Positions 42,914 to 51,878 of a stretch of 64,000 nt of DNA are shown here, piece after piece (positions within the stretch are counted from its first letter, which is position 1; the number at the start of each line of letters is the position of its first letter). The translations under genes and the position numbers were made by a program. The stretch is from Streptomyces sp. NRRL S-337 (lineage in GTDB: Bacteria > Actinomycetota > Actinomycetes > Streptomycetales > Streptomycetaceae), in contig NZ_JOIX01000003.1 in assembly GCF_000720175.1 (NCBI RefSeq), positions 1 through 64,000 on the forward strand, given 5' to 3'. Below the pieces are notes generated by a model. The model was not told the DNA's origin, ran no database searches, and was given only the letters and a program-made list of their open reading frames with translations.

Positions 42914-43900
42914 TCAGATGTGGAAGAAATCGAGGATCGTGCGGGTCGCGTTCAGCGCGGTGCTGGTGCGTCCGAAGCCCGCCGGCGGCTTGATGCGCGA
43001 GCCCGGCCAGCTGTGTCCCGCGTCGTGCATGACCAGGAGTTGGACGGTCGCTCCGGGGGCCGACAGGCGCCACACGGTCCGGTCGTAGCCGGCTTCGGCC
43101 TTGGTGGTCGCGGGGGCCGATGCGGTGGCTCCGCCCGCGGCCGCGAACGCCGCGGCGCTGTCGTGGGCCGACATGGTCGGGGTGACCGGTTCCTCGCCGG
43201 CGGGGGCCGGGGAGGGGTGGGGCATTCCGGCGAGCGGGCGCACGGGATCGTCGGCGCCATAAATGATCATGAGGGGTACCGGTCCGGTGGGCTTGACCGC
43301 GGCGTTCCCCGTGGGGAGTTCGCCGGACACCGCGGCCGCTCCCGCCAGCAGTCCGGGGCTCTGGGCCGCCATGCGCAGGGCCATCGAGCCGCCGTTGGAG
43401 AACCCGACGACATAGACCCGCTTGGGGTCGGCCCGCTCCGTGCGCACCAGTTCGGCGATGAGCGCCTTGGTGAACCGCACGTCGAGGTCCGGGTCCGGTC
43501 GCCGCGCGGTCGCCCGGGTGCCGGCCCCCCACAGCTTGCCCAGGCCCTCGGGATAGGCGATCAGCATGCCGCGGGCCCTGGCGTCCTCGTCCAGGCGGGT
43601 CTGCTCGCGCAGGTACGAGGCGGTGGAGCCGCGGCCGTGGAAGGCGATGACCAGGGGCCGGGACCGGCCGTCGCGCACGGTGGGACGGTGCAGCTGGTAC
43701 TCCCGTGTGCGGCCGTCCACCCGCAGCTGCTGGTGGGTGGTGTCGGCCTTGGGGGCCGGGGAGCCGGCGGCCGCCTTGGCCGGTGACTCCGGCCGCTCGG
43801 TCGTACCGCAACCGGCGAGAGCCGGTCCGAGCAGCAGGGCGAGGGCGAGGGACCAGGCGCGGACGGAGCGGCCGCGGCGCGGCGGGGGGAAGGCATCCAT
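42914..43900 (-). CDS. lipoprotein PHB-depolymerase-type esterase (LpqC-like)
   Basis: 328 residues. Signal sequence and lipobox ALAGC with Cys31, so it is predicted to be a lipoprotein. The alpha/beta hydrolase has the oxyanion segment LVIAFHGRGSTASYLRE, Ser168 in VVGFSNGGSMAL, the Asp in IYGADDPVRPLAG and the His in MHDAGHSWPGSR. It fits the polyhydroxybutyrate depolymerase/feruloyl esterase group, known as LpqC-like in actinobacteria. Its ATG is divergent from the LysR gene; the shared 85-base gap has the LysR-type palindrome, so it may be regulated. Confidence 0.88.
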   Translation of the reverse strand: MDAFPPPRRGRSVRAWSLALALLLGPALAGCGTTERPESPAKAAAGSPAPKADTTHQQLRVDGRTREYQLHRPTVRDGRSRPLVIAFHGRGSTASYLREQTRLDEDARARGMLIAYPEGLGKLWGAGTRATARRPDPDLDVRFTKALIAELVRTERADPKRVYVVGFSNGGSMALRMAAQSPGLLAGAAAVSGELPTGNAAVKPTGPVPLMIIYGADDPVRPLAGMPHPSPAPAGEEPVTPTMSAHDSAAAFAAAGGATASAPATTKAEAGYDRTVWRLSAPGATVQLLVMHDAGHSWPGSRIKPPAGFGRTSTALNATRTILDFFHI

Positions 43901-43944
43901 GCCTTGAGGAGAGCAATGCCCACCGCATCCTGTCCAAGACCGAT

Positions 43945-43961
43945 ATCGATCTCAGATCGAT
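43945..43961. promoter_or_regulatory. probable LysR-type operator
   Basis: ATCGATC TCA GATCGAT is a perfect 7-base inverted repeat with a 3-base spacer, in the 85-base divergent gap, with T-N11-A geometry. More GATAT half-sites flank it (43942, 43970). Confidence 0.5.
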
Positions 43962-43985
43962 CAATTGCCGATATGATCGCTGGCC

Positions 43986-44966
43986 ATGGACCTGGTTCGG
44001 CATCTGGAGTGCTTCGTGGCTGTTGCAGAACAGTCACACTTCGGCCGTGCCGCGGCCCGACTCGGCATCGCCCAGCCGCCGCTGTCGCAGCGCATCCAGC
44101 GGCTGGAGCGGGAGCTGGGGGTCCGGCTGTTCGAACGCACCAGCCGGCAGGTGACGATCACCGAAGCCGGCACGCTGCTGCTGGCGGAGGCGCGTGAACT
44201 CCTCGCCCGCTCCGAGGCGTTCATGGCCACCGCCCGCCGCATCCGGGACGGCGAGACCGGTCTGCTGCGCGCCGCCCTGCTGCCCGACCTCGCCGGCGAG
44301 ACCGTCGCCGCGGTCCTGGCGGACTTCCCCCGGCGCCATGCCGGCCTGGAACTGGAGCTGCACGAGCTGTCCACCGCTCAGCAACTCGCCCGGTTCGCCT
44401 CGCAGGACCTGGACGTCGGCGTCATCCACCATCCCTGCGACGTCACCGGTCTGGAGCTGGGCCCGGTCCTGCGCCGCGAGTTGGGGGTGCTGCTGCCGCA
44501 CGGCGCCGCCGCGGCCGCGCTCGACGAGGTGCCGCTCGCCTCGCTCACCGGCTACGACCTGATCCTCTTCCCCCGCACCAGCGCCCCGGCGCTGTACGAC
44601 GACCTGCTGACCACGTGCGCCCGCAACGGCTTCACCCCCGCCGCCGTCCGGCACGGCCAGGGCGCGAGTTTCGTCCGCGGGCTGGTCCTGTCCGCCGGGG
44701 CGGTGGCCTTCGGTCCGTACGACACCCAGCCCGCGGACGTCCGCGACCCGGGCGCGGACACCGGGCCGGGTGTCGTGTGGCGTCCGCTCGCCGGTGCCCC
44801 GCTGGCCTGGCGGCACTCCGTGGCCTGGCCGAAGGGCCGGGGCGACGCCGCCGTCGGCGCGTTCGCGGACGCGGCCACGCAGGCGCTGCGCACCACCGCC
44901 GGCGCGCGGGCCGAGGTGCCCTCGCAACCGCTGCACCTTCGCCCGGCATCGGAGTACTGGCTGTGA
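43986..44966 (+). CDS. LysR family transcriptional regulator
   Basis: 326 residues. The N-terminal HTH (residues 1-60; FVAVAEQSHFGRAAARLGIA, QPPLSQRIQRLEREL) is textbook LysR, and a periplasmic-binding-like effector domain follows (RAALLPDLAGETVAAVLADF; ASQDLDVGVIHHP). The downstream beta-lactamase-fold gene starts at the GTGA overlap 44963-44966, so both are made from one mRNA. Likely binds the palindrome in front of it. An AmpR-like role is possible but the effector is unknown. Confidence 0.92.
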   Translation: MDLVRHLECFVAVAEQSHFGRAAARLGIAQPPLSQRIQRLERELGVRLFERTSRQVTITEAGTLLLAEARELLARSEAFMATARRIRDGETGLLRAALLPDLAGETVAAVLADFPRRHAGLELELHELSTAQQLARFASQDLDVGVIHHPCDVTGLELGPVLRRELGVLLPHGAAAAALDEVPLASLTGYDLILFPRTSAPALYDDLLTTCARNGFTPAAVRHGQGASFVRGLVLSAGAVAFGPYDTQPADVRDPGADTGPGVVWRPLAGAPLAWRHSVAWPKGRGDAAVGAFADAATQALRTTAGARAEVPSQPLHLRPASEYWL

Positions 44967-45835
44967 CCGACACCCCCGCCCGCATCCGGGCGGCCTTCGC
45001 CGAAGCCGGCGTCACCGGCTGGCTGCACGCCCTCGACATCGACTCCGGCGCGCAGCTCGACGCCGGTGCGGACCAGCCGGTCTGCACCGCCAGCGTCCAC
45101 AAACTCTGTCTGCTCGTCACCCTGCACCAGTTGGCCGCTGCGGGCGCCCTGGACCTCGGCGAACACATCGAGTGCCCGTCGGCCGGCCGCACGCCGGGCC
45201 CCACCGGACTGGCCGCGATGCTCGACCCCGTCCGGATGTCCGTGCGCGATGTCGCGTACCTGATGATGGCGGTGAGCGACAACGCCGCCGCCGACCTCCT
45301 GCTGGGGCGCGTCGGCCTCGACGCCGTCAACCGCACCACGCGGCGCCTCGGCCTCACCGGCACCCACGCCGTCCACACCTTCGGTGAACTCTTCGCCACC
45401 ATACGGGCGGACGCCGGCCCCGGCGGCGCCCGGGCGCTGACCGACCCGCACGTCATCACCCGACTCCGGGCCCTCGACCCGGCGCGCACCAACCACAGCA
45501 CCCCGCGCGACATGACCCGCCTGCTCGGCGCCGTCTGGCGCGACGAGGCCTGCACCCCCGAGCACGGGGCCGCCATCCGTCGCATCCTCGGCCTGCAGGT
45601 CTGGCCGCACCGGATGGCCTCCGGCTTCCCCTTCGACGACGTGCACGTGGCGGGCAAGACCGGCAGTCTGCCGACCGTGCGCAATGAGGTCGGCGTCGTC
45701 GAGTACCCCGACGGTGGCCGCTACGCCGTCGCCGTCTTCACCCGCACCGCCCACACCGCCGCCACCCTGCCCGCGGCCGACGCCGTCATCGGCACGGCCG
45801 CCCGCATCGCCGTCGATGCCTTGCGGGCGCCGTAG
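44963..45835 (+). CDS. cytoplasmic class A beta-lactamase-fold serine hydrolase
   Basis: 290 residues from GTG 44963. Motifs: SxxK with Ser44 (SVHK), SDN 105-107 (SDNAA) and KTG 232-234 (GKTGSLP). No signal peptide is present, and the omega-loop glutamate that deacylates penicilloyl enzymes is not evident: the equivalent stretch reads ALDPARTNHSTPRD. It is therefore probably not an antibiotic-hydrolysing beta-lactamase but a related hydrolase or sensor. Coupled to the LysR gene by GTGA. Known Streptomyces LysR/serine hydrolase pairs suggest a common unit. Confidence 0.85.
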   Translation: MTDTPARIRAAFAEAGVTGWLHALDIDSGAQLDAGADQPVCTASVHKLCLLVTLHQLAAAGALDLGEHIECPSAGRTPGPTGLAAMLDPVRMSVRDVAYLMMAVSDNAAADLLLGRVGLDAVNRTTRRLGLTGTHAVHTFGELFATIRADAGPGGARALTDPHVITRLRALDPARTNHSTPRDMTRLLGAVWRDEACTPEHGAAIRRILGLQVWPHRMASGFPFDDVHVAGKTGSLPTVRNEVGVVEYPDGGRYAVAVFTRTAHTAATLPAADAVIGTAARIAVDALRAP

Positions 45836-46017
45836 CCGGCCTTCCCTCCACCGCCTTTTCGCCACGGCATTTGTCTGGACCTGCCTTGTGAGGTTTCCAC
45901 AGCTCCGGGGTCGTCGAATCGGTCCACTTGCCGATCTTTTCGCTGGTGAATCGCTGGCATGATCGGAGCGGGTCATTGCAGACCTTGTCAGTTTCCTATG
46001 CCTTTGGAGGAGCAGGG

Positions 46018-47232
46018 ATGGCCGCGACGGATCAGGTGCTGGTGACCGGTGTCGGTGCGATGACGCCCTTGGGTGGTGACGCGCCGTCGACCTGGTCGAG
46101 CCTGCTGGCGGGGAAGTCCGGGGTGCGGGCCCTGAACGAGGAGTGGGCCGCGGACCTCCCGGTCCACATCGCCGCCAGGCTTTCCGACGACCCGGCGGCC
46201 GCGCTGCCCCGGGCGGAGGCGCGGAAGCTGGACCGCGTGGAGCAGATCGCCCTGGTCAGCTCGCGTGAAGCCTGGCAGGACGCCGGCGCCCCGGACGTCG
46301 ACCCGGTACGGCTCGCCGTCGTCATCGGCACCGGGACCGGCGGCATGCTGACCACTCTCGGCCAGGACGACCTCTTCGAGAAGTCCGGCGCCCGCCGGCT
46401 CTCGCCGTTCGCCGTCCCCATGCTCATGCCCAACGGCCCCGCCGCCTGGGTGAGCATGGACCTCGGCGCCAAGGGCGGCGCCCGCACCCCGGTCAGCGCC
46501 TGTGCATCGGGCGCCGAAGCACTGGCCATGGCGCTGGACCTGATACGTGCCGACCGGGCGGACGTGGTGGTCGCCGGCGGGGTGGAGGCATGCCTGCACC
46601 CCTTCCCCCTCGCCGCCTTCGCCCAGATGAAGGCCCTCTCCCCGGAGCACGAGCACCCCGAGTCCGTCTCCCGGCCCTTCGACGAGGCCCGCAGCGGCTT
46701 CGTCATGGGCGAGGGCGGATGCGTGATGGTGCTGGAGCGCGCCGAGTTCGCCCGCGCCCGGCGGGCCCGCACCTACGGCACGCTGGCCGGGGCCGGCATC
46801 GGTTCGAGCGCGGACCACATCACGGCCTCCAACACGGAGGGCCAGGTCCACGCCATCGGCGCCGCGCTACGGGACGCCGGGGTGAGCCCCCGGGACATCG
46901 GCCATGTGCATGCGCACGCCACCTCCACCGAGTCCGGCGATCTGGCCGAGGCACGGGCCATCGGCCTCGCCGTCGGGGACCACGCCCCGGTCACCGCGAC
47001 CAAGTCGATGACCGGTCATATGCTCGGCGCCTCGGGCGCGGTGGGCGCCCTGTCGGCGCTGCTCACCCTCCGGGACGGCATCGCACCCGCCGTACGCAAC
47101 CTCGAACGGCTCGATCCCCGCGTGGAGTTGGACGTGGTGCGGGGCGAGAACCGCACCGGCCGGTGGCACGCCGCGCTCGCCAACTCCTTCGGCTTCGGCG
47201 GTCACAACGTCAGTCTCGTGTTCACCGGCTGA
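46018..47232 (+). CDS. beta-ketoacyl-ACP synthase (FabF/KAS II type), solitary
   Basis: 404 residues with a full KS active site: Cys162 in VSACASGAEAL, His300 in VHAHATSTESGD and His334 in KSMTGHMLGASGA. N-terminus VLVTGVGAMTPLGG. The ATG at 46018 follows GGAGGAG. No ACP, KR or acyltransferase is adjacent, unlike the normal fabF in the fabD-fabH-acpP-fabF operon. It resembles the isolated KAS II paralogs in actinobacteria that may serve a special fatty acid or a polyketide starter. The chain-length factor cysteine is present, so it is catalytic. Confidence 0.9.
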   Translation: MAATDQVLVTGVGAMTPLGGDAPSTWSSLLAGKSGVRALNEEWAADLPVHIAARLSDDPAAALPRAEARKLDRVEQIALVSSREAWQDAGAPDVDPVRLAVVIGTGTGGMLTTLGQDDLFEKSGARRLSPFAVPMLMPNGPAAWVSMDLGAKGGARTPVSACASGAEALAMALDLIRADRADVVVAGGVEACLHPFPLAAFAQMKALSPEHEHPESVSRPFDEARSGFVMGEGGCVMVLERAEFARARRARTYGTLAGAGIGSSADHITASNTEGQVHAIGAALRDAGVSPRDIGHVHAHATSTESGDLAEARAIGLAVGDHAPVTATKSMTGHMLGASGAVGALSALLTLRDGIAPAVRNLERLDPRVELDVVRGENRTGRWHAALANSFGFGGHNVSLVFTG

Positions 47233-47283
47233 TCCACCGGTCGATTCACCGGCGAATTCCCCCAGTGCCGCCCCCGGCCGGGA

Positions 47284-48387
47284 TCACGGGGTGTGGGGAG
47301 GGCGGCCGCGCCGGGTGACCACCAGGATGGCCATATCGTCCGCGCGCTCGCCCTCGGTCCAGCGCCCGACGTCCTCCGTCAGGGCCTCCACCAGCTCCTC
47401 CGGGTCGTCGAACCGCCGGTGCAGACGCTCCGAGGAGACCGGGTCGTAGAACGTCCCGCGCCCGTCCCGCGCCTCGGTGACCCCGTCGGTCACCAGCAGC
47501 AGCGAGGCCCCCGGGGGCAGCCGCACCACATCGACCGGCACGGAGCCGGCCGGAGCGAGCTCCCCCAGGCCCACCCCGAGGGGCAGTTGCGGGGCGGCCG
47601 GGTCGAGCCGCACGATCCGACCGCCGTGCAGCAGGTACGGCGGTGGATGCCCGCGGTTCACCAGGTTCAGCGTCTCACCGTCGGCGGAGACCTCGGCCAG
47701 CACAGCCGTGGTGAAGCCCTCCGTCGAGATGACCGGGCCGCTCCGGGCCGCCTCCCTGGCCAGCGCCTCGTCCATCCGCTGCGACAGCAGGGCCAGGGTG
47801 GGGGCGTACTCGGCCTCCTGACGGAACGCCCCGATCGCGACGGACACCGCGGCGACGGCCGCGATCCCCTTGCCCCGCACGTCCCCGATGATCATCCGCA
47901 CCCCGAACGGCGTCTCCTGCACCGCGAAGAGATCGCCACCGATCCGCGCCTCGGCCTGCGCCGCCGTGTACCCCGCGGCCACGGCCACCGGGCCGACCTC
48001 CCGCGGCGGGTCCGGGAGCACCGCCCGCTGGGCCGCCTCCGCGACGTCCCTGGCCCGCGCCAGATCGAGCCCCTGCCGCACGATGAGCCGGTTGACCACG
48101 AGGGCCAGCACACCGACCAGGCCGACCACCGCCAGATCGACCAGCAACGGCGTCGCCGGACGTTCCCGTTCCACGTCCACCGCCACCGAGACCACGCAGG
48201 TGACGCACACGACGGCGAACGCGGAGCGGAAGGACAGCGTGGCGCCCGCGATGAGCGGGGCGGCGGCCAGCAGCGGAAGCCCCGTGTACGGCTCGGGCGC
48301 CAAGAGATCCAGCAGCACGCCGGCCACCAGGACCAGCGCCGCGAGCATCCACGGCACCTTCGTCAGGGTGGGTTGCAGGACGTTCAC
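47284..48387 (-). CDS. membrane PP2C-type phosphatase (SpoIIE domain)
   Basis: 367 residues, GTG start with AGGAGA upstream. Four hydrophobic helices (about 12-30, 36-55, 57-70, 80-98) anchor a SpoIIE phosphatase: VAVAAGYTAAQAEARIGGDL, MIIGDVRGKGIAAVAAVSVA, VNRGHPPPYLL and LLLVTDGVTEARD. Metal-binding Asp/Gly pairs are intact. Such proteins reset anti-sigma antagonist proteins. Convergent with the ketosynthase, 51 bases apart. Confidence 0.92.
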   Translation of the reverse strand: MNVLQPTLTKVPWMLAALVLVAGVLLDLLAPEPYTGLPLLAAAPLIAGATLSFRSAFAVVCVTCVVSVAVDVERERPATPLLVDLAVVGLVGVLALVVNRLIVRQGLDLARARDVAEAAQRAVLPDPPREVGPVAVAAGYTAAQAEARIGGDLFAVQETPFGVRMIIGDVRGKGIAAVAAVSVAIGAFRQEAEYAPTLALLSQRMDEALAREAARSGPVISTEGFTTAVLAEVSADGETLNLVNRGHPPPYLLHGGRIVRLDPAAPQLPLGVGLGELAPAGSVPVDVVRLPPGASLLLVTDGVTEARDGRGTFYDPVSSERLHRRFDDPEELVEALTEDVGRWTEGERADDMAILVVTRRGRPPHTP

Positions 48388-48486
48388 CGCGTCTCTCCTG
48401 CTGCCGGGCCGCGCTCGCGAACCGGAGGGTACCGGCCCGCTGCCCCGGGGGTGGACGGGCAGGGCCCTCCTCCCGGGCAGGCTCCC

Positions 48487-48684
48487 TCATTCCGGCAGAC
48501 GGCGCATCTCCTCGACCCGTAGGCCGAGGTCCTGGAAGCGGGCGAGGAGCCCGTACAGGTGGGCCTCGTCCGAGACCGTGCCGAAGAACAGCGTCTCCCG
48601 GCGGGCCGGTTCCGTCCGCAGTTCGGGGAACGCCTCGGACAGGAGACGCGAAACATCGCCGGTCACGCGGAATTCGTAGCGCAT
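48487..48684 (-). CDS. small conserved protein (65 aa)
   Basis: MRYEFRVTGDVSRLLSEAFP, then ELRTEPARRETLFFGTVSDE and HLYGLLARFQDLGLRVEEMR. A ferredoxin-like alpha/beta fold with a four-strand pattern seems likely; no family recognised beyond common occurrence in actinobacteria near stress regulators. ATG 48684 has GGGGAG 10 bases upstream, so it is preferred to 48702. Confidence 0.7.
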   Translation of the reverse strand: MRYEFRVTGDVSRLLSEAFPELRTEPARRETLFFGTVSDEAHLYGLLARFQDLGLRVEEMRRLPE

Positions 48685-48790
48685 GGTCGTATGGCTCCCC
48701 ACCGCTGGGGCACGTTCAGCAGCAGCGTGCGGCCGGCAGCGGCCGATGCCACCACCCGGAACAGGTGGGACCCGGCGGACGGTCCCGGCG

Positions 48791-51586
48791 TCACAGCACG
48801 TGCAGTTCCCTGGCCCGTTCCACCGCGTCCCGGCGCCGGGAGACGCCCAGCTTGCGGTAGACGCTGCGCAGGTGGGTCTTGACGGTGTTGACGGAGAGGG
48901 TGAGTTCGGCGGCGATCTCGTCGACGGTCATCATCCTCTGCACACACCCGAGCACCTCGCGTTCCCGGCCGCTGAGGGGAGTCACCGGGCAGGGGAGGGC
49001 CGCGCCTCCCCGTGCGGTGAGCCAGGCGCCCCGGGCCGGTGCGGCGGCGGTGCCGTCGATGCCGCCCAGCAGATGGCGCAGCCAGGGACCGGCGTCGGTG
49101 AAGGGCCGGCGCAGCCGCTCGGGCCGGGCGGCGTCCAGCGCGTCGACGAGCAGACGCTGAGCGGTCGTCCGGTCGTCCGCCAATACGGCGGCATGGGCGC
49201 GGACGAGCTGGGCGGCCACCCGGTCCGGCAGGCTCAACCGGGGGGAGCCGCACGCACGGTCCAGCAGCCGCCGGGCGCGGTCCGGGCGACCGGCGACGAG
49301 GTGGGCGCCGGCCAGGGCGATGAGGGGGGCCGGCCCGTCGGCGGGGACGTCGTGCACGGCGGCGATGGCGGCCCGGTGGTCCCCGCGGGCCAGTGCCACG
49401 ACCGCGCGGGTGAGGGCGAGCCGCTGGGCGGGCCACCGCTCGCCGGCGGCCCCCGGACCGGGGAGCGCGCCGAGGGCCGCCTCCCAGCGCCCGCGGGACA
49501 GTTCCAGGCGGGCCCGCAGCACGGCTGCCTCGGCGGCCAGGACCGGGTCGTCGGGCACGTCGGGGCAGGCCAGGGCCTGTTCGAGGCGGCGGTGGGCGGC
49601 CTCGCGGTCCTCGCGTTCGTCCCGTTCGACCACGACCACGGCCAGGGCGAGGTAGCCGGCCCCTGAACACTGGTCCGGGCCGACGCCTTGACCCTCGGTG
49701 AGGGCCAGGGCCCGCAGTGCATGGTCTTCCGCGGACGTCAGGGCGCCCTCGGCGCTCTCGGCCAGCGCGAGCAGGCCCAGCGCCCGGTGGCGCAGCGGCA
49801 GGGTCGCGTCGGTCGTGCAGGCGTCGACGGCCTCGGCGCCGAGGTGGCGGGCCTCGCCGAGACGACCGGCACCGAGGAACGCCCGGGCGAGCCCGTGCAG
49901 CCGTAGCGCCTCGATTTCGGGATGCACCCGCACCAGCCCGGCCGGTAGCTGCCGCTGCAGGTCCGAGACGGCCCGGGCGGCTTCCTCGGCCGCCCTGAGC
50001 CGCCGGCCGTCTCCGCCGTCGCCGTCCCCACCCACGTCGCCGTCACCGCGTCCGCCACGGTGTGGGCCGTGCGCACCGACCCCGTCGTGCTCGCCCCGCT
50101 CGCCGTCCCCCGGCCCGCACAGCAGCCGGAGGAGGGCGTGGGTGAGCGCGACCTCCGGGTGCGGCTGCGGGTCCGTCCCGCGCGGGTGCGGCCCGGCCGG
50201 GCGCCGCTCGTCCCTCGCCCGTTCGGCCGCGGCGAGGTGCGTACGGCAGCCGGCGCGGTCCTGTCGCGCCAGCCGGCACGCGGCGGCCACCAGGGCCGGT
50301 TCGGCTCCCGGCACGGAGGACGGCATACCGGCGAAGGCGCCCGCCACACGCTCGGCCTCCGGCGTGGCGAGCAGGGACCCGACCAGCAGCTGACGGAGGG
50401 CGAGCCAGGTGGCGTACTGCCAGTCCCCGGCCTGCGCGGCGTGCTCCAGCGCCTCCGTGACACAGCCCGCCCCGGCGAGCCAGCGGGCGGCACGGGCATG
50501 GAGGCGGGGAGCGAGACCGGGGTGCCGGATCCGCAGCTGGGTGCGGAGCACCTCCGCGAACAGGGGGTGGACCCGGCACCAGGTGGTGCCGGGCACGGGC
50601 TCGACGAAGGCGTTCTCGCGCGTGAGCCGGGCCAGGATCGCCTCCGCGTCACCCCCACCGCCGAGGGCGTTCGCCAGGTCCGGGTGGAGGCGGTCGAGCA
50701 CACTGGTGCGCAGCAGCAGTTCCGTGGTGGCGGCGGACTGGGCGTCGAGCACCTCCGCGAGCAGATAGCCGGAGACGACCTGCTCGGAGCTGACCAACGA
50801 CCGGACGAAGGCAGCCGGATCGTCGGTCCGGCCCATGGCCAGGGCGCACAACCGCAACCCGGCGGCCCATCCCTCGGTGCGCCGGGTGAGGGCCTGTACG
50901 ACGTCCTCCGGTGGTCGCAGATCGTGCCGGCGCAGCAGCACGGCCACCTCGTGCGGGGTGAAGGCCAGGTCGGCGCCCCGGATCTCCGTGAGCCGGTCCT
51001 CGGCCCGGTAGCGGTGGAGCGGCAGCAAGGGATCGACACGGCTGGTGATGACCAGTCGCCACAGCGGCCCGGCGTGTTCGAGGAGGAACTCCAGACCGGC
51101 CGGGACGCGCCGGCCCGCCACCTTCTCGAAACCGTCGAGGACGAGGACCACGGGCGCGGGCAGCCGCTCCGTCGCGGCGGCGAGCCGGGTCAGCAGAGAG
51201 GTGCCGGCGTCGCCGGGGGCGGACGGCATCCCGATGCCGTCGGGCAGCCGGGGGAGGGCCCGCCGCAGGGCCTCCACGACGTAGCTCCAGAAGACGCCCG
51301 GCGTGCGGTCGTACATATCGAGCGTCAGCCAGGCAACCGGCCCGGGGGGCCCGCCGCTCCGCGCCCAGGCGGCGGCGAGCGTCGTCTTTCCGGTGCCGGC
51401 CGGGCCGGTGATCAGGGTCAGCGGCCCGGCCGCGCCCGCGCTCAGCCCGTCGAGCAGCCGGTGCCGGGCGACGTGGGCCCGCGGGGCGGCGGGCACCGTC
51501 AGCTTGGCGTCGAGCAGGGGATCACCGGACCAGGGCAGCGTCGTCCGCGCTCCGGTGTCCGGGAGCGCGTGTCCGGTCGAAGCCAT
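48791..51586 (-). CDS. LAL-family (MalT-like) LuxR regulator
   Basis: 931 residues. Walker A is GPAGTGKTTL (61-70) in an STAND ATPase (DAKLTVPAAPRAHVARHRLL; VAWLTLDMYDRTPGVFWSYV; PAPVVLVLDGFEKVAGRRVP). A large TPR-like helical region with a His/Asp/Gly-rich insertion (near 50010-50110) follows, and the C-terminal LuxR HTH is LSGREREVLGCVQRM and LTLSVNTVKTHLRSVYRKLG. Large LAL proteins activate transcription on binding a ligand and ATP. The ATG at 51586 is preferred to the one at 51628. It is divergent from the DHA2 exporter, whose gene may be a target. Confidence 0.92.
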   Translation of the reverse strand: MASTGHALPDTGARTTLPWSGDPLLDAKLTVPAAPRAHVARHRLLDGLSAGAAGPLTLITGPAGTGKTTLAAAWARSGGPPGPVAWLTLDMYDRTPGVFWSYVVEALRRALPRLPDGIGMPSAPGDAGTSLLTRLAAATERLPAPVVLVLDGFEKVAGRRVPAGLEFLLEHAGPLWRLVITSRVDPLLPLHRYRAEDRLTEIRGADLAFTPHEVAVLLRRHDLRPPEDVVQALTRRTEGWAAGLRLCALAMGRTDDPAAFVRSLVSSEQVVSGYLLAEVLDAQSAATTELLLRTSVLDRLHPDLANALGGGGDAEAILARLTRENAFVEPVPGTTWCRVHPLFAEVLRTQLRIRHPGLAPRLHARAARWLAGAGCVTEALEHAAQAGDWQYATWLALRQLLVGSLLATPEAERVAGAFAGMPSSVPGAEPALVAAACRLARQDRAGCRTHLAAAERARDERRPAGPHPRGTDPQPHPEVALTHALLRLLCGPGDGERGEHDGVGAHGPHRGGRGDGDVGGDGDGGDGRRLRAAEEAARAVSDLQRQLPAGLVRVHPEIEALRLHGLARAFLGAGRLGEARHLGAEAVDACTTDATLPLRHRALGLLALAESAEGALTSAEDHALRALALTEGQGVGPDQCSGAGYLALAVVVVERDEREDREAAHRRLEQALACPDVPDDPVLAAEAAVLRARLELSRGRWEAALGALPGPGAAGERWPAQRLALTRAVVALARGDHRAAIAAVHDVPADGPAPLIALAGAHLVAGRPDRARRLLDRACGSPRLSLPDRVAAQLVRAHAAVLADDRTTAQRLLVDALDAARPERLRRPFTDAGPWLRHLLGGIDGTAAAPARGAWLTARGGAALPCPVTPLSGREREVLGCVQRMMTVDEIAAELTLSVNTVKTHLRSVYRKLGVSRRRDAVERARELHVL

Positions 51587-51878
51587 CCGATCACCACCGT
51601 GCGACGGGCCGCGGCCCCGCCTCGGCACCCGTGCACCACACCGGGCCCGGCTGCCTCGGCGAACGCGGCCCCGTCAGGTCACTGCCGCCCGTCCTGTCCC
51701 CGCACGTCCATCTTCGCCACCGCCGGCCGGTGATCGCACGACGGCTGGGCGGCGGCCCTGGCCGGGCGGGTGACACGCCCCGTGGCGAGCCGACCGTCGG
51801 GCACCGGGCGGCCCTAGGGTGCGATCAGGAGTCGCTCGCCCCTCATCGGGGAGCACCGGAACGTGGAGAGGTGCAGGC

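Noticed and set aside
48010..48300. Arg/Pro-rich plus frame across the PP2C gene
   Set aside because: Shadow frame of a well-supported gene.
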